NCBI GenBank assembly: GCA_902459845.2
Contig: CABPSV020000182.1
Location: 1-24,276 of the forward strand
Source of the DNA: Hepatocystis sp. ex Piliocolobus tephrosceles
Taxonomy: Eukaryota > Apicomplexa > Aconoidasida > Haemosporida > Plasmodiidae
Direction: 5' to 3'
DNA length: 24,276 nt
Positions within the stretch are counted from its first letter, which is position 1. Each line of letters begins with the position of its first letter. This document shows, one piece after another, positions 1 through 11,425 of the stretch. The position numbers and the translations under genes are program-made. The notes beneath the pieces were generated by a model, which did not search any database, had not been told where the DNA came from, and worked only from the letters and a program-made list of their open reading frames with translations.

Positions 1-90
1 AAACAAATAGGGTATAAACAAATAGGGTATAAACAAATAGGGTATAAACAAATAGGGTATAAACAAATAGGGTATAAACAAATAAGGTAT
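1..90. repeat. 15-bp minisatellite, 6 units
   Basis: Six tandem copies of AAACAAATAGGGTAT run without interruption. The last copy carries one substitution (AAATAAGG). The unit contains GGG but does not match the Plasmodium telomere repeat GGGTTYA. No gene overlaps it. The array starts at the window edge, so its true length is unknown. Confidence 0.95.
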
Positions 91-109
91 TATCTTGTTT
101 ATAATAAAA

Positions 110-333
110 AATAATAAGCGAAATAATAAGCGAAATAATAAGCGAAATAATAAGCGAAATAATAAGCGAAATAATAAGCGAAATAATAAGCGAAATAATA
201 AGCGAAATAATAAGCGAAATGATAAGCGAAATAATAAGCGAAATAATAAGCGAAATAATAAGCGAAATAATAAGCGAAATAATAAAGCGAAATAATAAGC
301 GAAATAATAAAGCGAAATAATAAGCGAAATAAT
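110..333. repeat. 12-bp minisatellite AATAATAAGCGA, about 18 units
   Basis: About eighteen copies of AATAATAAGCGA, nearly perfect. One copy has an AATGATAAG variant, and 13-bp units with one extra A appear near the right end. In one forward frame it reads as Asn-Asn-Lys-Arg repeated, giving a 66-codon open stretch from 95. The 13-bp units break that frame, and there is no non-repetitive coding sequence around it. I treat it as intergenic, in the 3' flank of the gene on the minus strand. The rest of 1-437 holds only short A/T tracts. Confidence 0.93.
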
Positions 334-437
334 ATAAGTAGGGAGGTAATACGTTAAATGTATAAATTTTTTTTTTAAATTATAGGTTTTTTTTTTTAAT
401 GTTCGAGTTTATAGCAATAAATCGATTATAGGAACAG

Positions 438-1898
438 TTACTTTTTTTTTTTTTTTTTTTTTTTTTTCTTTTTCTTTTGGTCAGAAAGTGCAGACGCTTG
501 ATCAGTCGAGTCAACTGGTACAATCCTGCCAGCAAGAATATCCTCTCTTTTTTGTTTCCTCTTTAAATATTTATTATCCATCATTTTTTTAATTTTTGCC
601 TGTATAGTTTTATAATTTTCTTCTTTTTTTTTTACATATTCTTTAAAAAATGATGGAAGTTGTGTATCGTAAAATTTCATTAATGAATTTTTTGTTAGTA
701 AAGCAAATTCTTTTCTTTTTTTTTTATAATTTGAATTTTCGCTTATCATTTTTTGTCTTATATTATTATAATTAACAGCTGGTTGATAATATAAGTGTTC
801 ATATTCTTTTAAATCAAAATTATTGTAATATTCATTTGCTTTTTTATTTAACATAATATATAAATAATCTGGTCTTATACCTTCTAAATAATTTTTATTT
901 TGTATTCGATTATATATTGTTTCTAATTTTAAAAATGCATGATCTCTTTTTAAAATGTCTTTATCTCTTCCTATGTTTAAAAAATCAAAAAACATTTGTA
1001 ATATGGCTGGATGGATACCCTGATTACTAATTTCTCGGTTAACTTTGTGAATAACTATAGGTATTGTTGTTTCGTTTTCTTCTAAAATTTTATTTACTCT
1101 TTCGTGATCATCTAAGCCTGTAACTGGCGGTGTTTCATTAAGTTCTCTTATAGCCATCCACTGTTGCCATAGTAGTTCTTTTTCATATTTGAATAATTCA
1201 GTATAAGATGGTATTAAAAATTTTAATTTATATTCTATATGATAACAAAAATGATCATATGTTATATCGTATTTATTTTTAAAAATTTTATCTATAAATA
1301 ATTTGGGTGTTAAAGAAAATGAACATAAATTTTTAAAAGGATCACAAATTCGTCCAATTAATTTGAGTAATTCATATTTGACTGGATTTATAAAATTAAA
1401 TGGTAATTCATAACCAGTTAAAAATTGTTTTTTTATTTTATTTTTTAAAAATAAAAAAGGTTCTTTTTGTAATTCTTTTAATATATTATTATTATCGTCT
1501 GTTGGTAATTTATATGGATAAGGTTCTTTTATAATGTCTTCTATTATTTTATATTTTGGTGAAAATTTAAAATCGTTTAACATATTTGCTTTTTTTTTTT
1601 CATTTTCTTCTTTTTTTCTTTTATTTATAATTATTTTACTTTTTAATAAATTACTTTTTTTTTGTGCTGGTTTTGATACATGCAATTTATTGCAACTACT
1701 ACGATTATGTTCAGGTTTGTTATTAAGGAAAATATATCCTTGTACTGTTTGGTTGGCTAATATGTATATATTACTGCTAGGACTACTACAATTATTTATT
1801 GTTAATAAAAGTATTACTATAACGAAGCAATACTTTTTTTTATAAATTAGTTTTAGATTTTTAATAACTTGTAGTATTTTTTTTTTTTTAACTTTCAT
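438..1898 (-). CDS. Conserved-looking protein of unknown function with N-terminal secretory/apicoplast-type leader
   Basis: Single 486-codon open frame. I do not recognise a family. Residues 1-22 are basic. Residues 23-34 (YCFVIVILLLTI) form a hydrophobic segment followed by small residues and a Cys, as in a signal peptide or signal anchor. Residues about 45-110 are rich in Asn, Lys, Arg and Ser and poor in acidic residues until KKEENEKKK. That pattern fits a bipartite apicoplast transit peptide but is not proof of one. From about residue 110 the protein is complex and globular, with motifs such as LLWQQWMAIREL and NQGIHPAILQMFFDFL, which suggests a genuine conserved domain. A charged helical segment (about 390-455) precedes a C-terminal poly-Lys tail. 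The tail comes from a 26-base homopolymer at 442-467, so the exact C-terminus depends on tract length. In each alternative frame a stop follows within about 25 codons. It is divergently transcribed from the TRAPPC9 gene. Confidence 0.8.
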   Translation of the reverse strand: MKVKKKKILQVIKNLKLIYKKKYCFVIVILLLTINNCSSPSSNIYILANQTVQGYIFLNNKPEHNRSSCNKLHVSKPAQKKSNLLKSKIIINKRKKEENEKKKANMLNDFKFSPKYKIIEDIIKEPYPYKLPTDDNNNILKELQKEPFLFLKNKIKKQFLTGYELPFNFINPVKYELLKLIGRICDPFKNLCSFSLTPKLFIDKIFKNKYDITYDHFCYHIEYKLKFLIPSYTELFKYEKELLWQQWMAIRELNETPPVTGLDDHERVNKILEENETTIPIVIHKVNREISNQGIHPAILQMFFDFLNIGRDKDILKRDHAFLKLETIYNRIQNKNYLEGIRPDYLYIMLNKKANEYYNNFDLKEYEHLYYQPAVNYNNIRQKMISENSNYKKKRKEFALLTKNSLMKFYDTQLPSFFKEYVKKKEENYKTIQAKIKKMMDNKYLKRKQKREDILAGRIVPVDSTDQASALSDQKKKKKKKKKKKK

Positions 1899-2014
1899 TG
1901 TGTTTGTTTACTATCTTAATATAAATAAGTTACCCCTGATATTATGTCTGAGTGTGTGTGTGTGTGTGTGTATCTGTATCTGTATCTGTATCTGTGCATG
2001 TGTATGTATGTGTG

Positions 2015-2048
<34 letters not shown>

Positions 2049-2143
2049 ACAAAAGAGCCAAATAACGCTTTACCGACACACTTCCCAATTCGTACCCTGT
2101 GGTATAAGCATTAACCTCGTAAAAAAAATATATGCATAGGTAC

Positions 2144-2179
<36 letters not shown>

Positions 2180-2344
2180 TTATATACCTTTTTTTTTTTT
2201 TCTTCCCGCTATATTTTCTTTTTATTTTTTTCCCCTTTTTTGTATCCTACCATTTTATGATCATGTTTTTAGCCCTCCAACACTTAGCTTAAGTATTTTT
2301 TCTTTTCTTTTTTTTTTTAATAAGTACAGCTGCTCATTTTTCGT

Positions 2345-2453
2345 GCGTGAGTGCTCTATTTTTGTGCTTTTTTTGTACTTTTTTTGTGCTTTTTTTGTGT
2401 TTTTTTTGTGCTTTTTTTGTGCTTTTTTTGTGCTTTTTTTGTGCTTTTTTTGT

Positions 2454-2533
<80 letters not shown>

Positions 2534-2559
2534 GGTTTTTTTTTTTTTTTTTTTTTTTT
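2345..2559. repeat. 11-bp T-rich minisatellite running into a 78-T homopolymer
   Basis: Roughly ten copies of a unit of seven T plus GTGC (variants GTAC, GTGT) lead into 78 uninterrupted T residues at 2455-2532. GGG then interrupts before a further 24 T (2536-2559). The 11-bp period makes all three frames read the same Phe/Cys/Leu pattern, so the long open frames here are artefacts of the repeat. Confidence 0.95.
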
Positions 2560-2688
2560 GTCAATGCTTTTTTTAGTCTCAAATATTAAAAAAAAGTCAA
2601 GTGGTTAAATGGTCAACTGGTCAAGTACTCACTTTGGTATCCGACGACTTAACATTTAAGTTGAAGAGGGATAATAAAAAAAAAAAAA

Positions 2689-2689
<1 letters not shown>

Positions 2690-2784
<95 letters not shown>

Positions 2785-2865
2785 AATAAGAATAAAAACA
2801 ATAAGAATAAAAACAATAAGAATAAAAACAATAAGAATAAAAACAATAAGAATAAAAATAAGAAT
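2690..2865. repeat. 94-A homopolymer followed by a 15-bp A-rich minisatellite
   Basis: Ninety-four consecutive A residues occupy 2690-2783. They are followed by about five copies of CAATAAGAATAAAAA (about 2784-2865). The A tract is complementary to the 78-T tract upstream. Any open frame here is only poly-Lys (or poly-Phe on the other strand) and is not a gene. Confidence 0.95.
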
Positions 2866-3620
2866 AAGTACAAAAATGAAAAAAATAAAAATGATTGAAT
2901 GCGCATACTTGGAAAAGTAAAATACAGTACCAAATTGTAACGGTTTATTATTAAAAACTCATTTATTCATCTTTTTTATAAAAATAATGCAAAATGCATA
3001 ATTGTGTACATTACACTTTAAACCTGTAAGTTTTACTCGCATATACATCCGTACCTTCATATATACGTCCATGCATACGTCCATGCATATGTCCATGCAT
3101 ACGTTTATGCATACGTTTATGCATACGTTTATGCATACGTATACATGTTTAAACTTTTACATTACGTGAATGTTTTTAAAAATTGAAGAGCTAACTTAAG
3201 AGTAAATTGACAATTTAACATCTGCGCCAACCTGTTCAGTTCAACCGCTTGTTCGTCTGCTCTTTTTTTTTTATTTTTTCCATTTTATTTTTTATTTATA
3301 TTTTTTTTTTTTTTTTTTAGTAACACAGCTTTAACATAAACAAAAGTTAAATTATTACATGTTACTGGTTTGATGATTATTTTACTTGTATTTATAATAA
3401 CACATACATATAAGCACATGTATATATGTCTCGGTTTTGTTCGCATGTATATATATACATACATACATACATACATATATGTATGTATACATTCTTGTTA
3501 CATGCTCATAGTTATTTTGATTTGATTAAACATTTACTTTCGTGCATACCGCCGAGGGGTGAACATGAACATCAATATCTACATTCATGGTTGACATATT
3601 ATGTGTATGTATGCATGTAT

Positions 3621-3656
<36 letters not shown>

Positions 3657-3862
3657 GCTGGGGTGATTATTACCACTTTATTTTTAACTTAAACACATTC
3701 GTGTTCACCAATTTTCAACATTTTAGTTTTTTTTTTTTTTTTTTTTGTCTTTTTAATATTTCCATTGCAACTACGTACATAAGTTATACGTATATAATCC
3801 ACAAATAATATACACTTTCCCCACCCCCACCCCGTTGAAAAAAAAAAGGAAAAAAAAAAAAA

Positions 3863-4079
3863 ATGAATGCGCCAAGTTTTAGTGACTATGCAAAAGCAAA
3901 TGTATATTTGTGGAAAACCGAAAGTACAAGTAACAAGTTATTTAATGAAATATCACAAAAAATAAAAAGTTTATATGAACGAGTTAATTACGATGACCTT
4001 TTTCATAATTGTTATAAATATATAAAATATATTAATACAAGTAATATTGATTTATTTTTACGTTATGGATATCCATCAA

Positions 4080-4131
<52 letters not shown>

Positions 4132-7100
4132 ATAATAATAATAATAATAATAATATAGTAGTAGTAGATCAGGAGAGTTATACACATTCAGGAGAAAGTA
4201 ATACAAAAACATTTGGTAATAATAATAACAATAGTAATGGAGAAGACATTGCTTTTTTTAGCATGTTCAAAAATGGAAACTATATAAAAAGAAATGGAAA
4301 GTTGTTGATAAGATATATAGAATCATTAGCTAGATGTAAGAAGATTGATAAAATAAATTTTTTCCCAAATGTTTATATTTCTATAGGAATTCATGAATTA
4401 AATAATGAAAATATCGAAACAAGTTGCGATGATGAAAATATCGAAACAAGTTGCGATAATAACAAAATTGGTATAAATGAAATAAACGAAAAGGGAATTG
4501 ACAACCAACGTACTTCGGATAATACTTTGCCTAACACTTCGACTAACACTTCGAATAACACTTCGAATAACACTTCTTCTAATGGGAAAACAAAAAAGTG
4601 TCAAAAAAATAGTTTAAACAAAATAAAAAAAAAAATATTAAATATTATACGATGGTATAATAATTTATATTTTACTAACACTTGTGTATTTATACAACGA
4701 GTTTTTATAATTCCATCATCTGATAAATATGACGATAATATTATGGCAATTATAAATAATATAAACGACAATTTTGTTTATAACAATAATAATAATACAA
4801 TGTTAAACAATAATAATAAAATCTATTTAGAAATGTATCAGAGTTTTGATAATCAGATGGAAAAGTATGAAGAGATGGTGATAAAAAAAGAAACAGAAAA
4901 AAAATCACGAAAATTAGACAACAAGCTAAAGAACAAAGAAAAAAATAGAGAGAAAGATAAAGAAAAAAATAGAGAGAAAGATAAAGGAAAGGATAGAGAG
5001 AAAGATAAAATAAAGGATAGAGAGAAAGATAAAATAAAGGATAGAGAGAAAGATAAAATAAAGGATAGAGAGAAAGATAAAATAAATGAAAAAAAAAAAA
5101 AAAAAAAAAGTAATAACAATACAGAACATATTAGTTATATCATGACACCAGAAGAATTGTTTAATAAAAAAAAAAATGTAGAGTGGAGTAGTGAAAATGT
5201 TGATTTTTTTTTGGAAGGTAATAAAAAAGAAAATCAAAAAAATGAAAAAATTATACATCCACATATTAGTAGTGAAGTAAATGTTAGTTATAGTAAAATA
5301 AACAGAAGTAGTACCACTTTTAGTAAAAAAAAAAAAAAAAAAAAAAGTATTGACAACACTGTTAATATTAACAATATTAATTATGTAAGTAATAAAGATA
5401 GTAACAAAACGGTTAAATTAAAAAATATATATACTGCAAAATTATTCAATGTTTTTAATAAATATACAGTTAAAGAATATAAGTCTGTAAATGTTAAATC
5501 TTCTGTCTCTAGTACAAGTAGTAATAAATATTCGAATAATTCCATTGGTATTCATTCGGATAATGGTACATCTCACCATAAAAGTAGAAGTAGTGGAAGT
5601 GGTAGAAGTGGTGGGAGTGGTAGAAGTGGTGGGAGTGGTAGAAGTGGTGGGAGTGGTAGAAGTGGTGGGAGTGGTAGAAGTGGTGGGAGTGGTAGAAGTG
5701 GTGGAAGTGGTAGAAGTGGTGGGAGTGGTAGAAGTGGTGGGAGTGGTAGAAGTGGTGGGAGTGATAGAAGTAGTGGAAGTGGTGGAAGCGACAACAGCAA
5801 CGAAAGCGACGACAGCAACGAAAGCGACAACAGCAACAGTAGCAACAACAACAGCAACAGTAGCAACAACAACAGCAACTGTAGTAACAGTAGCGATAAC
5901 TATGATAATATTGTTAAACCTATAGGTGGAAAATCACCACACAGCGAAACAAACCAGTTCACTTACAATCTAAACATAAATTCTTCAAACAATCAACAAC
6001 TAAACCATCACGAACAGTTTTATTGTAACTGTAGCAATCTTAACAACTTTAAATTAATCGTATTACTACCTTCTATAAAAAAACACTATAATATTCAGTA
6101 TAACAAATTTTTTCAAGCTGTTGTTTTAAATACATTTTATGTATTTATTTTTTTTTTATATGATGTATTAACAAAAGAAAACTTAAGATATAATATTATG
6201 AAATTTATTGATAATATAAACACTGATCCTAACATAAGGAATACAAAAGTTAGGAGTGAAAGTATATTAACGTATTTAGAAAATAAAAAAAAAAAAAAAA
6301 TAATAAAAAAAAAAGAAAAAAAATTAAAAAAAAAAAACACTTTTAACGTTATATATGATGAAAATGAAAATTTTTCTTTTCAAGGTGTAGGAGGTATAGG
6401 TGGTGTAAATAGTATAATTGATATAAAAGGGATAGGTGGCTCGAAAGAGATGGGTGGCTCAAAGGAGATAGGTGGCTCAAAGGAGATAGGTGGCTCAAAG
6501 GAGATAGGTGGCTCAAAGGAGATAGGTGGCTCAAGAGATATAAATAGATTAGAATATTCAGATGGATATTTACCTCCTTCAGGAATATATGACAGTTTTA
6601 AGGATGTGCCGTTGTATAGTAGTGGAGGGAGTGGGAGTGGAGTTGATGGATGTATTGGATGTAATGTGGGTGATAGTAGCATTATTTGTCACACTAGTAC
6701 AAACAATAATGTAAACAATAATGTAAACAATAATGTAAACAATATTGTAAACAATAATGTAAATAATAATGTAAACAATATTGTAAACAATAATAATAAT
6801 AATATTTATGTTAATATAAAAAAATATTACAATGATGTAAAAACCACTATACTCGGAAAAAGCATAAGTGTGAATTTTACCAGTGCGTATGACGACGTGT
6901 ATAATAATACAACCACAACTACAACCAATAACGCCAGTGGTACTGCTGGTGGTACTGCTGGTGGTAATGCTGGTGGTACTGCTGGTGGTACTGCTGGTGG
7001 TAATGCTGGTGGTACTGCTGGTGGTAATGCTGGTGGTACTGCTGGTGGTACTGCTGGTGGTAATGCTGGTGGTACTGCTGGTGGTAACAACTACAACCAT

Positions 7101-8879
7101 AGTAGTAGTAGTAGTAACACATATAATACGAATAAAGGTCGTTCTAAAAGTTCAATGCATTTTATTCATGAAGAAGGTCATTCCTCTGATGTTCGAGATA
7201 TACGCAATGACAATAGACATGGTATTTTAGCCAGTGGGAGTGGAAGTGCTTTTTTTTATGGAACTCTTGCCAGTGTTAATGAAAAAGAGTATAGAGATAT
7301 ACAGAATAATACGAACAAGAACAGTCACACTCATATGAATGTTAGCGAAAGTGGAAGTGAAAGTAGTTGTAGTAGTGCTCCAGCCATGAAGCATACAAAA
7401 TACAAAACCTTTGTTAATATAAAAAAAATACAAAATCAGAAAGAATACATAAATAATGAATATATAATGGAAAAAAAAAAAGGCGATATATTTTTATTAC
7501 TTGGTAGTTGTAATGATTCACTTGATATGTATTTGCGCTGTTACGATTTATGTAAAAAAACACAAGATTATGTATATGTAGGAAATATAAATTTTTGTAT
7601 TGTATTAACAGTTTATTTATATATATTACAAAATAAAAGTATGTTCATAAAAATCAATAATGATCAAAATTTTTCTTTTCGTTTTACTCATTCAATGGAA
7701 AATCTTATTTTAAAAACGTATGAACAAGTAGCACCAGTAAAACATCATAATAAATACCACAACTTTTTTTTTGATACATCTTATAACAGTACAAATAAAG
7801 AAAAAACAGGAATAAATCAATTTGTTACAACTTCTCATACTTCTATTCATACACATTCTCATTCTTATTCAAATACAAATACAAGTATAAGTACAAATAC
7901 AAACATAAATATAAATACAAACATAAACACACATACAAATATTAGTTCACATTATTACACCCATAATCATTCACATCCACATACACATCCACATAGTTAT
8001 GTACACCATCATAATTTTAATCTATATAAAAATGAAAGTAACAGTAATAAAAATACAGGTACCATTAAAAATATAAATTTATTTATTACTAATGTAAAAG
8101 AAAAAGAATATTACATTTTTCCTTCAAATACAAATAATGAATTTTGTTGGAATAGTAATGAACATAATGATTATTTTTTTTTTAATTTGAAAATAAAGCC
8201 ACATAATATTTTATTATATTTATTAATTCTGATTGAATTTAAAATGAACGAGTTACTTTTTGTATTTTCAAATATTGCAGTTGATAGTTGTAGTAGCAAA
8301 AGTTGTAGCAACAACACGAGTGCTACAGCTGACAGTAGTATTACGCCGAGTGGTAGATTAACTACTACTGCGAATGGAACTACTAATAGAACTACTACTG
8401 GAACTACTACTGGAACTACTACAACCGATCCAAATTTATACAAAAGTAATAACAACTTTCCCGCAATTTCTGAATTAGCACAAGAATACTTTACAAATTA
8501 CATGCTTTGTTATTTAAATTATTTACTTATGATAAAAAAAAATAAAAGAATAATAATATACAATGTTATAAATAAATATTCACATATATTTGAAAAACTT
8601 AATTATAATTTATATCTTTATTTCCATATAGAATTAGCACTAATTTATAAACAAATAGGTGCTTTTCGTAAAATGGCATTTACAATTTATTTGTTATGTT
8701 TACGTTTTTATATGAATAAAAAATATTATATGGCTTACTTTTTTCTTAATCAATTACTTCCTTTTTATGGATTACCTTGTATAGATTCTAATTTTTATAC
8801 AGCTGGCTCTTTAGTTGGGGATTATACTGGGTTAACATCACAAGCAACAACTAAGGTCACCACCACCGACAACAACAGC

Positions 8880-8910
<31 letters not shown>

Positions 8911-11359
8911 GCAACACTTTCAATATGATATTTAACAATAAGCAACAAAATTTCGATATATTTATTGATTGGTTAGAACAGAGAATAAAATTTAATGAAA
9001 ATAGGGGAGGGGAGAAAAAAAATGAGCAGATAAAAGGACAAGGACAAGGACAAGGACAAACAAATGATACATTATCACACATATTAAATAAAAAAAAAAA
9101 TAATATTTCTAACTATTTATCTGAACAAAATGATAGTAATAAAAGTAATGTTCTTTTTGTTGAAAAAACTGGTATTTATTTGAAAAGTGAAAGAAGTTAT
9201 AAAAATAATAATATAACCAAAAACATGCTCAATAACGCATATGTATATAACCTATTTGAATTACTTTTAAAACAAACATATCCACAAAAATATAAAAAAA
9301 ATAACAATAACTTTTATAACTTGGAAAGTTTGTATATGTTGGAAAAATTGGAAAATTTATTTTTATTTTGTTCATCTAAAGTAAGATCGCAAAGTGTTTT
9401 AACTTTATACCGACACAATAAAAACGTACAAATATACAAAAATGGGAATGAAAAAAAAAATAAAAATAAATATAATAATAATAAAAAATTAAAATTACTT
9501 TTTTTTATTAGTTCAGTGTTAAAAAAAATAAATTATAACAAACATTTGATAATTTGTAATTTATTTATTTTAACATTTTTATATTATAATTTATCTGAAG
9601 AAAAACAAATAAATATTTTATGTACAATGCATGAAATATTAAATAAAAAAAAAAAATATATTTATTTACCTTTATTTATTACTTTATTGTTGGATAAAAA
9701 ACGAAAAAAAAAAGATTATACTTATTCAAATCAAGTATTTAACAAGGGAAGTGATAAAAAAACAATTAGTCGAAGTTTTGATTTTTTCGCTGTGCATAAT
9801 GACTATTGTATGGCTGGCGATAGGAGTGGCCATTGTAGTAGTGATTCCATTAGCGACTCCATTGGCGATTCCATTGGCGACTCCATTAGTGATTCCATTA
9901 GCGACTCCATTGGTGATTCCATTGGCGACTCCATTAGTGATGTTAACAAAAGTGACAGTACAAGTGAAAGTACGAGTGGCAGTATGAGTGAAAATATAAA
10001 CGACAATACATGGTATGACAAACAATCAAACAGCCCTTCTCCTAATATATCCGATACGTCTATGTCAACAGATGAAGATACATATATAAAAAAAAAAGTA
10101 ACTAAAAAAAGAGAAAGAAAAAAAAGAAAAAAAAAGTTACATTATTTTAGCGGATGTACTGAAGGTAGATGTGCACCCATACCAATACTTATAGATATAA
10201 AATATAAAAATGAAGATTTTAACAATAATTGCGAAACAGTTTATAGGAAAAATGAATTTGATTGTTATGTCCAAAAAAAAAAAAATAAAATAAAAAAAAA
10301 TAATAGTAGTAATGGTGGTAGTGGTGGTAGTGGTGGTAGTGGTGGTAGTGGTGGTAGTGGTGGTACTGGTGGTAGTAATGGTAATGGTAATAGTAATGGT
10401 ACTGGTAATAGTAATGGTAATGGTACTGGTACTGGTGCTGCTGTTGAATGTGACGAAAGTAACAGTGGCTATAACGACAACAATTATGAATACGAAAATT
10501 TGTTTAAGTATAATCCATATGACGAAGAAGAAAAGAATATAAAAATAAAAAATTTATGTACTGTTAATAAAACACAAAATGTAATAATAACATTAAAAAA
10601 TACATTATCTATTGATTTGGTGATGAATAATGTTACTTTATTAACATGGGGAATAAATGTAGATAAATATCCATGTAGTCTAATATTATTATCAAAAAAA
10701 AAAAAAAAATATACAAAAGCGATACTATCATTTAAACCAAAACAAACAGGTCTCCTTTTTATAATTGGTATTACTTATTGTATTAGTTATTTATGTTTTA
10801 ATCAATGTTTATTACATAATACATCGGCAATAAAACGATGGTTTTTGCAAACTAACAGGGATTATATAAATGCTTTTTCAAAACAACAAAACAAAAAAGG
10901 GGGTATTAATAAAGAGATGTCAAACAAAGAGATGTCAAACAAAGAGATGTCAAACAATATAATTGTTGAACACAAAAAAATGAAATCCTTAAACCAAGTT
11001 TTTAAAAAATCTAACATATGTTCTATTTTTGTTATTAATAATCATTTTTCCCTGAACACGGACATAAAACTTTTTAATTTTAGTAACTATGTCAATATTA
11101 ATTCGTTAATTAATGATAGTAGTTATTTTAACAATTATTTTTTAGGAGATACATATAAACATAATAGTTATGAAAAATGTATAAGTATAAACAATACATT
11201 TGTTGTCAAACATACAGATAACATTCCTAAAAGTTCATTATTTTTTTTTAATTCGAAAACTATGGGAGAAACACACTCTTTGAATAAACAGCAATTTTTC
11301 TCACATCGGGATATGCTTGAACTGGGAAGGGATAGTAGTAGTAGTATTAGTATTAGTAT

Positions 11360-11425
<66 letters not shown>

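Larger units (their letters stand above)
1899..3862. promoter_or_regulatory. Divergent intergenic region between the 486-aa gene and TRAPPC9
   Basis: About 2 kb with no credible coding exon, presumed to hold promoters for both flanking genes. It contains a (TG)n/(TATCTG)n tract near 1950-2015, a poly-T tract (about 2016-2043), and (TA)n at about 2149-2178. Then come an 11-bp repeat with poly-T and a paired poly-A tract (listed separately), and ATGCATACGTTT-type 12-bp repeats at about 3065-3145. CATA/TGTA repeats lie at about 3455-3490, with further poly-T tracts at 3300-3318, 3622-3653 and 3727-3746. A slightly more GC-rich patch sits at about 2045-2120. No core promoter motif can be assigned by eye. 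Confidence 0.6.

Noticed and set aside
1..90. Possible telomeric or subtelomeric repeat (unit contains GGGTAT)
   Set aside because: The unit AAACAAATAGGGTAT does not match the Plasmodium GGGTTYA telomere repeat. The neighbouring genes are single-copy housekeeping genes, not subtelomeric families.
2334..2933. Several long open frames of poly-Phe, poly-Lys or Phe/Cys/Leu on both strands
   Set aside because: They consist only of homopolymers and the 11-bp and 15-bp repeats, are open in several frames at once and contain no complex sequence.
5573..7122. Long minus-strand frames rich in Leu/Pro/His opposite the Gly-Ser repeats
   Set aside because: They mirror the in-frame repeats of the plus-strand TRAPPC9 gene. 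The conserved TRAPPC9 blocks lie on the plus strand.
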